A DNA stretch of 64,000 nt from Megalopta genalis. Taxonomy: Eukaryota; Arthropoda; Insecta; Hymenoptera; Halictidae. Numbering within the stretch: position 1 is the first letter of the stretch; every line of letters starts with the position of its first letter. The stretch is taken from the NCBI RefSeq assembly GCF_051020955.1, contig NW_027476837.1:62001-126000 (forward strand), given 5' to 3'. The notes beneath the pieces are model-generated. The model saw nothing but the letters and a program-made list of their open reading frames with translations, was not told the origin of the DNA and did not search any database. Shown piece after piece: positions 1 to 13,489 of the stretch. The position numbers and the translations under genes are program-made.

Positions 1-600
1 AAGCTAAATCATGTGCCTTGCTTGGATTTAAAGCTAACTCGTTTGTTTAGCCAGCATTTAGAGCTATATCACTTAAATCGCAAGTATCTGAAGCTAAATC
101 ATTTGTTTCGCATGGATTTGAATCTAAACCTTCTACTTCGCATCGAGCTGATGCTAAATGATGTGTATCGTATGGATTTTGAAGCTAACTCGTTTGTTTC
201 GTCTGCATTTGAAGTTATATCACTTATATACCAATTGTTGGAAGCTAAATCATTTGTTTCGCATGGATTCGAAGCAAAACCTTCTACATCGCATTGATTT
301 GAAGCTAATTCATTTGTTTCGCATGGATTTGAAGCTAAACCTTCTACATCGCAACGATATGGAGCTAAATCATGTGTTTCGCTTGGATTTGGAGCTCAAC
401 CTTCTACATCGCATTGATTTGAAGCTAAATCATTTGTTTCGCATGGATTTGAAGCTCAATCTTCTAAAGTGCATTTATTTGCAGCTAAATCACGTGATTC
501 TCTTGGATTTGATACTATCTCGTTTGTTTCGATTGCATTTGAAGCTATGTCACTTATAGCGCAAGTATCTGACGCTAAATCATTGGTTTCGCATGGCTTT

Positions 601-760
601 GAAGCAAAAATTCTACATCGCATAGATTTGAAGCTAGCTCGTTTGCTTCATCTGCATTTGAAGCTATATCACTTATATCGCAAGTATTTGAAGAAAAATC
701 ATGTTTTTCGCTTGGATTTGAAGCTAGCTCGTGTGTTTCACCTGCATTTGAAGCTATTTC
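601..760. repeat. Marker block with a 29-bp monomer, one of six copies
   Basis: The monomer CTTTGAAGCAAAAATTCTAC followed by ATCGCATAG is one base short and is followed by GCTAGCTCG. The same linked variants occur near 11871, 16829, 26609, 60746 and 61467. The shared indel shows common descent of blocks now up to 61 kb apart. Confidence 0.8.
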
Positions 761-1080
761 CGCTATAACACAGGTATTTGAAGGTAACCCATTTATTTCT
801 CATGGATTTGAAGCTAAGCCTTCTACTTCGCATTGATTTGAAGCTAAATAATATGTTTCTCATGGATTTGTAGCTACCTCGTTTGTTTCGCCCGCATTGG
901 AAGATATATCATTTATATCGCCAGCATTTCAAGATATATCATTTGTGTCGCATGGATTTGAAGCTAATCGTTCTACTTCGCATTGATTTGAAGCTAAAAC
1001 AAGTGTTTCGCATGAATTTGAACCTAGATCTTGTCTTTCGCATGCATACGAAGCTTAATCATGTGTTTTGCATGTATTTG

Positions 1081-1498
1081 AAGCTAACTCGTTTGTTTCG
1101 CCTGCATTTGAAGCTATATCATTTATATCGCAAGTATCTGAACCTAAATCACTTGCTTCGCTTTGACTTGAAGCTAAACCTTCTACATCGCATTGATTTG
1201 CAGCTAAATCATATGTTTCGCGTGGATTTCAAGCTACACCTACTACATCGCATTGATTTGTAGCTGAATCTTGTGCATCGCATGGAATGGAGCTAACTCG
1301 TTTGTGTCTCCTGCATTTGAAGCTATATCATTTATATCGCAAGTATCTGAACCTAAATCACTTGCTTCGCTTTGACTTGAAGCTAAACCTTCTACATCGC
1401 ATTGATTTGCAGCTAAATCATATGTTTCGCGTGGATTTCAAGCTACACCTACTACATCGCATTGATTTGTAGCTGAATCTTGTGCATCGCATGGATTT
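1081..1498. repeat. Tandem duplication, about 209-bp period (7 monomers minus 1 base)
   Basis: Bases from about 1081 to 1289 recur at 1290-1498. Both copies carry the same rare changes: AACCTAAATCACTTGCTTCG, CATATGTTTCGCGTGG and a TACACCTACTACATCG monomer. The offset of 209 is one base short of seven monomers. Confidence 0.85.
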
Positions 1499-2301
1499 GG
1501 AGCTAACTCGTTTGTGTCTCCTGCATTTGAAGCTATATCACTTATATCCCAAGTGTTTGAAGCTAAATCATTTGTTCCGCATGGAATTGAAGCTAAGCCT
1601 TCTACATCGCATTGATTTGCAGCTAAATCATGTGTTTCGCATGGATTTGAAGCTAACACGCTTGTTTCGTCTACATTTGAAACTATATCACTTATATCCC
1701 AAGTGTTTGAAGCTAAATCATTTGTTCTCATGGATTTGAAGCTAAACCTTCTACATCGCATTGATTTGAAGCTAAATCATGTGTTTCGCTTGGATTTGAA
1801 GCTAAACCTTCTACATGGCATTGATTTGAAGCTAAATGATGTGTGTCGCATGGATTTTGAAGCTAACTCGATTGATTCGTCTGCATTTGAAGTTAAATCA
1901 CTTATATCCCAAGTGTTTGAAGCTAAATCATTTGTTTCGCATGGATTTGAAGCTAAACCTTGTACATCGCATTCATTTGAAGCTAAATAATGTGCTTCGC
2001 TTGGATTTGTAGCTAAACCTACTACATCGCTTTGTTTTGAATCTAAATCATGTGTTTTGCATGGATTTTAATCTTACTCGTTTGTTTCCCCTGCATTTGA
2101 AGCTACATCACTTATATCGCAAGGAACTGATGCTAAATTATTTGTTTCGCATGGATTTGACGCTAAACCTTCTACATTGCATTGATTTGCAGCTAAATCA
2201 TGTGTTTCGCATGGATTTGAAGCTAAGCCTTCTATTTCGCATGGATTTAAATCGAAATGATGTGTATCGCATGGATTTTGAAGCCAACTCGTTTGTATCG
2301 T

Positions 2302-2755
2302 CTGCATTTGAAGCTATATCACTTATATCCCACGTGTTTGATGCTAAATCATTTGTTTCGCATGGATTTGAAGATAAGCTTTCTACGTCGCATGGATGTA
2401 AAGCTAAATCATGTGTTCCGCATGGATTTGAAGCTAACTCGTTTGTTTCGACTGCACTTGAAACAATATCACTTATATCGCTAGTATCTGAAGCTATAAT
2501 CATTTGTTTCGCATGGATTTGAAGCTACACCTTCAACGTCGCATTGATTTGCAGCTAAATCATGAGTTTCGCATGGATCTGAAGCTAACCCGTTTGTTGC
2601 GTCTGCATTTGAAGCTATTTCACTTATATCCCAAGTGTTTGAAGCTAAATCATTTGTTTCGCATGGATTTGAAGCTAAACCTTCTACATCGCATTGATTT
2701 GATACTAGATCATGTGTTTCGCTAAGATTCGAGGCTAACTCGTTTGTGTCGCCTG
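2302..2755. repeat. Dispersed block, copy 1 of 3
   Basis: About 450 bp recurs at 5951-6404 and 8620-9073. Diagnostic variants are CCCACGTGTTTGATGC, an irregular CTACGTCGCATGGATGTAAA monomer and CTGAAGCTATAATCATTTG, a one-base-longer monomer. The three copies are not adjacent, so they arose by segmental duplication or conversion rather than local slippage. Confidence 0.85.
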
Positions 2756-4159
2756 CATTTGAAGCTAAATGATGTATATCACGAGTATTTGAAGCTAAAC
2801 CATTTGATTCGGATGGATTTGAAGATAAGCCTTCTACTTCGCATTGATTTGTAGCAAAATTATGTCTTTCGCATGGACTTGAAGATAAGCCTTCTACTTC
2901 GCATTGATTTGAAGTTACATCATGTGATTCGCGAGAATTTGAAGCTATCTCGTTTGTTTCGCATGCAGTTGAAGATAAATCAAGTATATCACAAGTATTT
3001 GAAGCTAAACCATTAGCTTGCATGGATTCGAAGATAAGCCTTCTACTTCGCATGAATTTCAAGCAAAATCATGTGTTTCGTTTGGATTTGAAACAAACTC
3101 GATTGTTTCGGCTGCATTTGAACCTAAATCACGTATAACACAAGTATTTGAAGCTGAAGCAGTTGATTCGCATGGATTTGAAGCTAAATCATGTGTTTCG
3201 CTTGGATTTGAAGCGAACTCGTCTCTATCGAATGCAGTTGAAGCTAAATTATGAATATAACAAGTACTTGTATCTAAACCATGTGTTTCGCACGAATTTG
3301 AAGCTAAACCATGTGTTCGCACGAATTTGAAGCTAAACCATGTGTTTCGCATGAATTTAATTCTAAATCATGTGTTTCGTTCTGTTTTGAAGCTAACTCG
3401 TTTGTTTCGTATGCATATTGATGCTATTTCATTTATGTCGCAAGTATTTGAAGGTAACTCAATTCTTTCGCATGGGTTTGAAGCTTGCCTTCAACTTCGC
3501 ATTGATTTGATGAAAAACCACTTGTTTCGCATGGATTTAATGCTAAACCTTGTACTTCGCTTTGATTTGAAGCAAAATCATTTGTTTCGCTTGAATTTGA
3601 AGCTAACACGTCTCTCTCACGCGCAGTTGGAGTTAAATCATGTATATCACGAGTATTTGAAGCTAAACCATTTGTTTCTGATGGATTTGAAGATAAGCCT
3701 TCTACTTCGCATTGATTTGAAGCTAAATCATGTGTATCGCATGGATTTGAAGCAAACTCGTTTGTTTCGCCTGCATTTGAAGCTGAATCATGTATATCAC
3801 AAGTATTTGAAGCTAAACCATTTTATTCGTATGGATTTGTTGCTAAATCTTCTACTTCGCATTGATTTGAACAAAATTATGTTTTTCGCATGGATTTGAA
3901 GCTAAGCCTTCTACTTCGCATTGATTTGAAGCAAGATCATGTGTTTCGCTTGGATTTGAATCTAACTCGTTCGTTTCGCCTGCATTTGATGCTATATCAC
4001 TTATATCGCAAGTATCTGAAGCTAAAATTCGCATGAATTTGAATCTAAACCCTGTGTTTCGCATGAATTTGAACCTAAATCTTGCCTTTCGCATGCATTT
4101 GAAGCTTAATCATGTGTTTTGCTTGGATTTGAAGCTAACTTGTTTGTTTCGCCTTCATT

Positions 4160-5100
4160 TGAAGCTAAATGATGTATATCACGAGTATTTGAAGCTAAAC
4201 CATTTGATTCGGATGGCTTTGAAGATAAGCCTTCTACTTCGCATTGATTTTTAGCAAAATTATGTCTTTCGCATGGACTTGAAGATAAGCCTTCTACTTC
4301 GCATTGATTTGAAGTTACATCATGTGATTCGCGAGAATTTGAAGCTAACTCGTTTGTTTCGCATACAGTTGAAGATAAATCATGTATATCACGAGTATTT
4401 GAAGCTGAACCATTTGTTTCGCATGAATATTAAGCTAATTCATGTGTTTCGAATGAATTTGAAGCTAAATCATGTGTTTCGCCTGCATTTGAAGCTAAGT
4501 CATGTATATCTCAAGTATTTGAAGCTGAAACATCTTTTTGGCATGATTATTAAGCTAATCCATGTGTTTCGAATGAATTTGAATTAAAATGATGTGTTTC
4601 GCATGGATTTCAAGCTAAACCTTCTACATCGCATTGATTTGAAGCTAAAACATGCTTATCGCACGGATTTTGAAGCTTACTCGTTTGTTTCGTCTGCATT
4701 TGAAGCTATATCACTTATATCCCAAGTGTTAGAAGCTAAAACATTTGTTTCGCATGGATTTGAAGCTATAGCTTCTACATGGCTTTAATTTGAAGCTAAA
4801 TCATGTGTTTTGCATGGATTTGATGCTAACTCGTTTGATTCCTCTGCATTTGAAGCTATTTCAGTTTTATTGCAAGTATCTGATGCTAAATCATGTGTTT
4901 CGCTTGGATTTGAAGATAAACCTTCTACATCGCATTGATTTGAAGCTAAAACATGCTTATCGCACGGATTTTGAAGCTAACTCGTTTGTTTCGTGTGCAT
5001 TTGAAGCTATATCACTTATATCCCAAGTGTTAGAAGCTAAAACATTTGTTTCGCATGGATTTGAAGCTATAGCTTCTACGTCGCTTTAATTTGAAGCTAA
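4160..5100. repeat. Segmental duplication, copy 1 (about 0.94 kb)
   Basis: It matches 9498-10438 at an offset of 5338 bp. Shared features include the AAACATGCTTATCGCACGG monomer, ATTAAGCTAATCCATG, and a 301-bp internal tandem repeat. The offset is close to, but not exactly, a multiple of 30. Confidence 0.85.
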
Positions 5101-5201
5101 ATCATGTGTTTTGCATGGATTTGATGCTAACTCGTTTGATTCCTCTGCATTTGAAGCTATTTCAGTTTTATCGCAAGTATCTGATGCTAAATCATGTGTT
5201 T
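4600..5201. repeat. Tandem duplication, 301-bp period
   Basis: The AAACATGCTTATCGCACGG marker lies at about 4647 and again at about 4948. The period is two pentamers plus one base. The extra base sits in a GGATTTTGAAGC monomer of 31 bp. The same structure recurs at about 9938-10540. Confidence 0.8.
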
Positions 5202-5950
5202 CGCTTGGATTTGAAGCTAAACCTTCTACATCGCATTGATTTGAAGCTAAATCATGTGTTGTGCATGGATTTTATGCTAACTCGTCTGTTTCCCCTGCCT
5301 TTGATGCTATATCAGTTTCATCGCAAGTATCTGATGCTAAATCATTAGTTTCGCATGGATTTGACGCAAAACCTTCTACATCGCATTGATTTGCAGCTAA
5401 ATCATGTGTTTCGCACGAATTTGAAGCTAATAGATGTGTTTCGCATTAATTTTAAGCTAAATCATGTGTTACGTACGGAAATGAAGCTAACTGTTTTGTG
5501 TCGCCACCATTTGAAGCTATATAGCCTATATCCCAAGTGTTTGAAGCTCAATCATTTGTTTCGCATGGATTTGAAACTAAACCTTCTAAATCGCATTGAT
5601 TTCAAGCTATATCATGTGTTTCGCATGGACATGAAGCTAACTCTTTTGTTTCCCCTTCATTTTAAGCTATATCAATTATATCACAAGTATCTCATGCTTA
5701 ATCATTTGTTTCGCATGGATTTGAAGCTAAACCTTCTACATCGCATTTATTTGCAGCTATATCCAGTGTTTCGCTTGTATATGAAGCTAACTCGTTTCGC
5801 CTGCAGTTGAATCTATATCACTTATATCGCAAGTATATGAAGCTAAATCATTTGTTCCGCATGGATTAGAAGCTAAGCCTTCTACTTCGTATTGATTTTA
5901 AGCTAAATCATTTGTTTCGCATGGATTTGGAGCAAACTCGTTTGTTTCGT

Positions 5951-6404
5951 CTGCATTTGAAGCTATATCACTTATATCCCACGTGTTTGATGCTAAATCA
6001 TTTGTTTCGCATGGATTTGAAGATAAGCTTCCTACGTCGCATGGATGTAAAGCTGAATCATGTGTTCCGCATGGATTTGAAGCTAACTCGTTTGTTTCGA
6101 CTGCACTTGAAAGAATATCACTTATATCGCTGGTATCTGAAGCTATAATCATTTGTTTCGCATGGATTTGAAGCTACACCTTCAACGTCGCATTGATTTG
6201 CAGCTAAATCATGAGTTTCGCATGGATCTGAAGCTAACCCGTTTGTTTCGTCTGCATTTGAAGCTATTTCACTTATATCCCAAGTGTTTGAAGCTAAATC
6301 ATTTGTTTCGCATGGATTTGAAGCTAAACCTTCTACATCGCATTGATTTGATACTAGATCATGTGTTTCGCTAAGATTTGAAGCTAACTCGTTTGTGTCG
6401 CCTG
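5951..6404. repeat. Dispersed block, copy 2 of 3
   Basis: It corresponds to 2302-2755 at an offset of 3649, including the ATGGATGTAAAGC monomer and the GCTATAATC insertion. This copy differs by CTTCCTACG in place of CTTTCTACG and GCTGAATC in place of GCTAAATC. Confidence 0.85.
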
Positions 6405-6522
6405 CATTTGAAGCTAAATCATGTATATCACAAGTATTTGAAGCTAAACCATTTGTTTCGCATGGATTCGAAGATAAGCCTTCTACTTCGCATTGATTTG
6501 AAGCTAAATCATGTGTATCGCA

Positions 6523-8478
6523 TGGATTTGAAGCTAACTCGTTTGTTTCGCCTGCATTTGAAGCTGAATCATGTATATCACAAGTATTTGAAGCTAAACC
6601 ATTTGATTCGTATGGATTTGTTGCTAAATCTTCTACTTCGCATTGATTTGAACAAAATTATGTTTTCCGCATGGATTTGAAGCTAAGCCTTCTACTTCGC
6701 ATTGATTTGAAGCAAGATCATGTGTTTCGCTTGGATTTGAATCTAACTCGTTTGTTTCGCCTGCATTTGAAGCTAAATCATGTATATCACGAGTATTTCA
6801 AGCTAAACAATTTGTTTCGGATGGATTTGAAGATAAGCCTTCTACTTCGCATTGATTTGAAGCTAAATCATGTGTATCGCATGGATTTGAAGCTAACTCG
6901 TTTGTTTCGCCTGCATTTGGAGCTGAATCATGTATATCATAAGTATTTGAAGCTAAACCATTTGATTCGTATGGATTTGTAGCTAATCTTCTACTTCGCA
7001 TTGATTTGAAGCAAAATTATGTCTTTCGCATGGACTTCAAGCTTAGCCTTCTACTTCGCATTGATTTGGAGCTAAATCATGTGTATCGCATGGATTTGAA
7101 GCCAACTCGTTTGTTTCGCCTGCATTTGAAACTAAATCATGTATATCACAAGTATTTGAAGCTAAAACATTTGATTCGCAAGGGTTTGAATATAAGCCTT
7201 CTACTTCGCATTGATTTGTAGCAAAATTATGTCTTTCGCATGGACTTGAAGATAAGCCTTCTACTTCGCATTGATTTGAAGCTAGATCGTGTTTTTCGCT
7301 TGGATTTTGAAGCTAACTCGTTTGTTTCGCCTGCATTTGAAGCTGAATCATGTATATCACAAGTATTTGAAGCTAAACCATTTTATTCGTATGGATTTGT
7401 TGCTAAATCTTCTACTTCGCATTGATTTGAACAAAATTATGTTTTTCGCATGGATTTGAAGCTAAGCCTTCTACTTCGCATTGATTTGAAGCAAGATCAT
7501 GTGTTTCGCTTGGATTTGAATCTAACTCGTTTGTTTCGCCTGCATTTGAAGCTAAATCATGTATATCACGAGTATTTCAAGCTAAACAATTTGTTTCGGA
7601 TGGATTTGAAGATAAGCCTTCTACTTCGCATTGATTTGAAGCTAAATCATGTGTATCGCATGGATTTGAAGCTAACTCGTTTGTTTCGCCTGCATTTGGA
7701 GCTGAATCATGTATATCATAAGTATTTGAAGCTAAACCATTTGATTCGTATGGATTTGTAGCTAATCTTCTACTTCGCATTGATTTGAAGCAAAATTATG
7801 TCTTTCGCATGGACTTCAAGCTTAGCCTTCTACTTCGCATTGATTTGGAGCTAAATCATGTGTATCGCATGGATTTGAAGCCAACTCGTTTGTTTCGCCT
7901 GCATTTGAAACTAAATCATGTATATCACAAGTATTTGAAGCTAAAACATTTGATTCGCAAGGGTTTGAATATAAGCCTTCTACTTCGCATTGATTTGTAG
8001 CAAAATTATGTCTTTCGCATGGACTTGAAGATAAGCCTTCTACTTCGCATTGATTTGAAGCTAGATCGTGTTTTTCGCTTGGATTTTGAAGCTAACTCGT
8101 TTGTTTCGCCTGCATTTGAAGCTGAATCATGTATATCACAAGTATTTGAAGCTAAACCATTTTATTCGTATGGATTTGTTGCTAAATCTTCTACTTCGCA
8201 TTGATTTGAACAAAATTATGTTTTTCGCATGGATTTGAAGCTAAGCCTTCTACTTCGCATTGATTTGAAGCAAGATCATGTGTTTCGCTTGGATTTGAAT
8301 CTAACTCGTTTGTTTCGCCTGCATTTGAAGCTAAATCATGTATATCACGAGTATTTCAAGCTAAACAATTTGTTTCGGATGGATTTGAAGATAAGCCTTC
8401 TACTTCGCATTGATTTGAAGCTAAATCATGTGTATCGCATGGATTTGAAGCTAACTCGTTCGTTTCGCCTGCATTTGA
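6523..8478. repeat. 779-bp higher-order tandem repeat, about 2.5 copies
   Basis: Copies start near 6523, 7302 and 8081, with the third breaking off near 8478. They agree almost base for base from 6671 to 7449, 7450 to 8228 and 8229 to about 8478. The period is 26 monomers minus one base and includes one 31-bp monomer (GGATTTTGAAGC) and shortened monomers (TTTGAACAAAATTATG). The near identity implies recent amplification. Confidence 0.92.
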
Positions 8479-8619
8479 AGCTATATCACTTATATCCCAA
8501 ATGTTTGAAGCTAAATCATTTGTTTCGCATGGATTTGAAGCTAAGCCTTCTATTTCGCATGGATTTAAATCGAAATGATGTGTATCGCATGGATTTTGAA
8601 GCCAACTCGTTTGAATCGT

Positions 8620-9073
8620 CTGCATTTGAAGCTATATCACTTATATCCCACGTGTTTGATGCTAAATCATTTGTTTCGCATGGATTTGAAGATAAGCTTT
8701 CTACGTCGCATGGATGTAAAGCTAAATCATGTGTTCCGCATGGATTTGAAGCTAACTCGTTTGTTTCGACTGCACTTGAAACAATATCACTTATATCGCT
8801 AGTATCTGAAGCTATAATCATTTGTTTCGCATGGATTTGAAGCTACACCTTCAACGTCTCATTGATTTGCAGCTAAATCATGAGTTTCGCATGGATCTGA
8901 AGCTAACCCGTTTGTTTCGTCGGCATTTGAAGCTATTTCACTTATATCCCAAGTGTTTGAAGCTAAATCATTTGTTTCGCATGGATTTGAAGCTAAACCT
9001 TCTACATCGCATTGATTTGATACTAGATCATGTGTTTCGCTAAGATTCGAAGCTAACTCGTTTGTGTCGCCTG
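8620..9073. repeat. Dispersed block, copy 3 of 3
   Basis: It corresponds to 2302-2755 at an offset of 6318 and carries the same irregular monomers. It follows directly on the end of the 779-bp tandem array, so the junction near 8478-8620 records a recombination between two older blocks. Confidence 0.85.
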
Positions 9074-9497
9074 CATTTGAAGCTAAATCATGTATATCAC
9101 AAGTATTTGAAGCTAAACCATTTGTTTCGCATGGATTTGAAGATAAGCCTTCTACTTCGCATTGATTTGAAGCTAAATCATGTGTATCGCATGGATTTGA
9201 AGCTAAGCCTTCTACTTGGCATTGATTTGAGGCTAAATCACGTGTCTCGCATGGATTTGAAGATAACTCGTTTGTTTCAAATGCAGTTGAAGCTCAATCA
9301 TGTATATCACAAGTATTTGATGCTATACCAATTGATTCGCAGGGATTTGAAACTAAGCCTCCTACTTCGTATTAATTTGAAGCTAAATCATGTGCTTCGC
9401 TTGGATTTGAAGCTAAGCCTTCTACTTCGCATTGATTTGAAGCTAAATCATGTGATTCGCGTGGATATGAAGCTAACTCGTTTGTTTCACATGCAGT

Positions 9498-10438
9498 TGA
9501 AGCTAAATGATGTATATCACGAGTATTTGAAGCTAAACCATTTGATTCGGATGGATTTGAAGATAAGCCTTCTACTTCGCATTGATTTGTAGCAAAATTA
9601 TGTCTTTCGCATGGACTTGAAGATAAGCCTTCTACTTCGCATTGATTTGAAGTTACATCATGTGATTCGCGAGAATTTGAAGCTAACTCGTTTGTTTCGC
9701 ATACAGTTGATGCTAAATCATGTATATCACGAGTATTTGAAGCTGAACCATTTGTTTCGCATGAATATTAAGCTAATTCATGTGTTTCGAATGAATTTGA
9801 AGCTAAATCATGTGTTTCGCCTGCATTTGAAGCTAAGTCATGTATATCTCAAGTATTTGAAGCTGAAACATCTTTTTGGCATGATTATTAAGCTAATCCA
9901 TGTGTTTCGAATGAATTTGAATTAAAATGATGTGTTTCGCATGGATTTCAAGCTAAACCTTCTACATCGCATTGATTTGAAGCTAAAACATGCTTATCGC
10001 ACGGATTTTGAAGCTTACTCGTTTGTTTCGTCTGCATTTGAAGCTATATCACTTATATACCAAGTGTTAGAAGCTAAAACATTTGTTTCGCATGGATTTG
10101 AAGCTATAGCTTCTACATCGCTTTAATTTGAAGCTAAATCATGTGTTTTGCATGGATTTGATGCTAAGTCGTTTGATTCCTCTGCATTTGAAGCTATTTC
10201 AGTTTTATTGCAAGTATCTGAAGCTAAATCATGTGTTTCGCTTGGATTTGAAGCTAAACCTTCTACATCGCATTGATTTGAAGCTAAAACATGCTTATCG
10301 CACGGATTTTGAAGCTAACTCGTTTGTTTCGTCTGCATTTGAAGCTATATCACTTATATCCCAAGTGTTAGAAGCTAAAACATTTCTTTCGCATGGATTT
10401 GAAGCTATAGCTTCTACATCGCTTTAATTTGAAGCTAA
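9498..10438. repeat. Segmental duplication, copy 2 (about 0.94 kb)
   Basis: This is the second copy of 4160-5100, with scattered substitutions. It includes the same 301-bp internal tandem repeat and ends in the same GCTATAGCTTCTACATCG monomer. Confidence 0.85.
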
Positions 10439-12117
10439 ATCATGTGTTTTGCATGGATTTGAAGCTAACTCGTTTGATTCCTCTGCATTTGAAGCTATTT
10501 CAGTTTTATCGCAAGTATCTGATGCTAAATCATGTGTTTCGCATGGACTTGAAGCTAACTCTTATGTTTCCCCTTCATTTTAAGCTATATCAATTATATC
10601 ACAAGTATCTCATGCTTAATCATTTGTTTCGCATGGATTTGAAGCTAAACCTTCTACATCGCATTTATTTGCAGCTATATCCAGTGTTTCGCTTGTATAT
10701 GAAGCTAACTCGTTTCGCCTGCAGTTGAATCTATATCACTTATATCGCAAGTATATGAAGCTAAATCATTTGTTCCACATGGATTAGAAGCTAAGCCTTC
10801 TACTTCGTATTGATTTTAAGCTAAATCATTTGTTTCGCATGGATTTGGAGCAAACTCGTTTGTTTCGTCTGCATTTGAAGCTATATCACTTATATCCCAA
10901 ATGTTTGAAGCTAAATCATTTGTTTCGCATGGATTTGAAGCTAAACCTTCTACATCGCATGGACTTGAAACTAACTCGTTTGTTTCGCATGCAGCTGAAG
11001 CTATATCATCTATATCCCAAGTGTTTGCAGCTCAATAATTTGTTTCGCATGGATTTGAAGCTAACTCGATCGTTTCGCCAGCATTTGATGCTATATCACT
11101 TATATCGCAAGTATCTGAAGCAAAATCATTTGTTTCGCATGAATTTGAATCTAAGCCCTGTGTTTCGTATGAATTCGAACCTAAATCTTGCCTTTCGCAT
11201 GCATTTGAAGCTTAATAATGTGTATCGAATAGATTTGAAGCTAACTCGGTCGTTTCGCCAGCATTTGATGCTATATCACTTATATCGCAAGTATCTGTAG
11301 CTAAATCATTTGTTTCGCATGAATTTGAATCTAAACCCTGTGTTTCGCATGAATTTGAACCTAAATCTTGCCTTTCGCATGCATTTGAAGCTTAATCATG
11401 TGTTCTGCTTGGATTTGAAGCTAACTCGTTTGTTTCGCCTTCATTTGAAGCTAAATGATGTATATCACGAGTATTTGAAGCTAAACCATTTGATTCGGAT
11501 GGATTTGAAGATAAGCCTTCTACTTCGCATTGATTTGTAGCAAAATTATGTTTTTCGCATGGACTTGAAGATAAGCCTTCTACTTCGCATTGATTTGAAG
11601 CTAGATCGTGTTTTTCGCTTGGATTTTGAAGCTAACTCGTTTGTTTCTCCTTCATTTGAAGCTATATCACTTAAATCGCACGTATCTGATGCTAAGTCAT
11701 TTGTGTCGCATGCATTTGAAGCTGAACCTACTGCATCGCATTAATTTGCATATAAATCGTGTGTTTCGCTTGGATATGAAGCTAACTCGTTTGTTTCGTC
11801 TGCATTTGAAGCTATATCATTTATATCGCAAGCATCTGATGCTAAATCATTTGTTTCGCATGGCTTTGAAGCAAAAATTCTACATCTCATAGATTTGAAG
11901 CTAGCTCGTTTGCTTCATCTGCATTTGAAGCTATATCACTTATATCGCAAGTATTTGAAGAAAAGTCATGTGTTTTGCATGGATTTGCAGCTAACTCGTT
12001 AGTTGCGCCTGCATTTGAAGCTATATCAGTTATATCGCAAGTATCTGAAGCTAAATCATTTGTTTCGCATGGATTTGAAACTATACCTTCTACATCGCAT
12101 TGATTTGCAGCTAAATC

Positions 12118-12540
12118 ATGTGTTTGGAATGGATTTTGAAGCTAACTCGTTTGATTTGTCTTCATTTGAAGATATTTAAACTATATTCCAAGTGTTTGAA
12201 TCTCAATCATTTGTTTCGCATAGATACGAAGCTAAACCTTCTACATCGCATTGATTTGATGCTAAACCTTGTGTACCGCATGAATTTGAATCTAAACCTT
12301 CTACATCGCATTGATTTGCAGCTAAATCATGTGTTTCGAATGGATTTTGAAGCTAACTCGTTTGATTCGTCTTCATTTGAAGATATTTCAACTATATTCC
12401 AAGTGTTTGAAGCTCAATCATTTGTTTCGCATAGATATGAAGCTAAACCTCCTACATCGCATTGATTTGATGCTAAACCTTGTGTACCGCATGAATTTGA
12501 AGCTAAACCTTCTACAGCGCATTGATTTGCAGCTAAATCA
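12118..12540. repeat. Tandem duplication, 211-bp period
   Basis: Bases from about 12118 recur from 12329. Both copies share ATTTGAAGATATTTMAACTATATTCC, where M is A or C (read here in two parts: ATTTGAAGATATTT, then AACTATATTCC), followed by TGTGTACCGCATGAATTTG. The period is seven monomers plus one base because of a 31-bp GGATTTTGAAGC monomer. Related copies lie at 13264-13490 and 15410-15560. Confidence 0.8.
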
Positions 12541-13489
12541 TGTGTTTCGCATGGATTTGAAGCTAACTCGTTCGTTTCGCCTTCATTTGATGCTATATCA
12601 CTTATATCGCAAGTATCTGATTCTAAATCATTTGTTTCGCATGTAAGTGAAGCTAAACCTTCTACATAGCATTGATTTGAAGCTTACTCATATGTTTCGC
12701 ATGGGTTTGAAGCTAACTGGTTTGTTTCTCCTGCATTTGGAGCTATATCACTTATATCGCAAGTATCTGAAGCTAAAACATTTGTTACCCATGGATTTGA
12801 AGCTAAGCCTTCTACTTCGTAACGAGTTGAAGCTAAATGTTGTGTATCGCATGGATGTTGAAGCTAACTCTTTTGATTCGTCTGCATTTGATGCTATATC
12901 ACTTATATCGCAAGGATTTGAAGCTTAATCATTTGTTCCGAATGGGTGAGAAGCTAAGCCTTCTACTTCGCATTGATTTGAACCTAAATCATTTGTTTCG
13001 AATGGATTTGAAACTAAGCCTTCTACTTCGCATTGATTTGAAGCTTAATCATGTGTATCGCATGGATTTTGAAGCTAAACCTTCTACATCGCATTGATTT
13101 GCTGCTAAATCATGTGTTTCGCATGGATTTGAAACTAACTCTTTTGTTGCGCATGCTGATGAATCTAAATAACGTATATCACAAGTATTTGTAGCTAAAC
13201 CATTTGTTCCGTATGGATTTGAAGCTATTCCTTCTACTTCGAATTGATTTGTAGCTACATCATTTGTTTCGCATGCATTTGAAGCTAACTCGTTTGTTTC
13301 GCATGCAGTTGCATCTATATCACCTATATCCCAAGTGTTTGAAGCTCAATCATTTGTTTCGCATAGATATGAAGCTAAACCTTCTACATCGCATTGATTT
13401 GATACTAAACCTTGTGAACCGCATGGATTTCAATCTAAACGTTCTACATCGCATTGATTTGCAGCTAAATCATGTGTTTTGAATGAATT

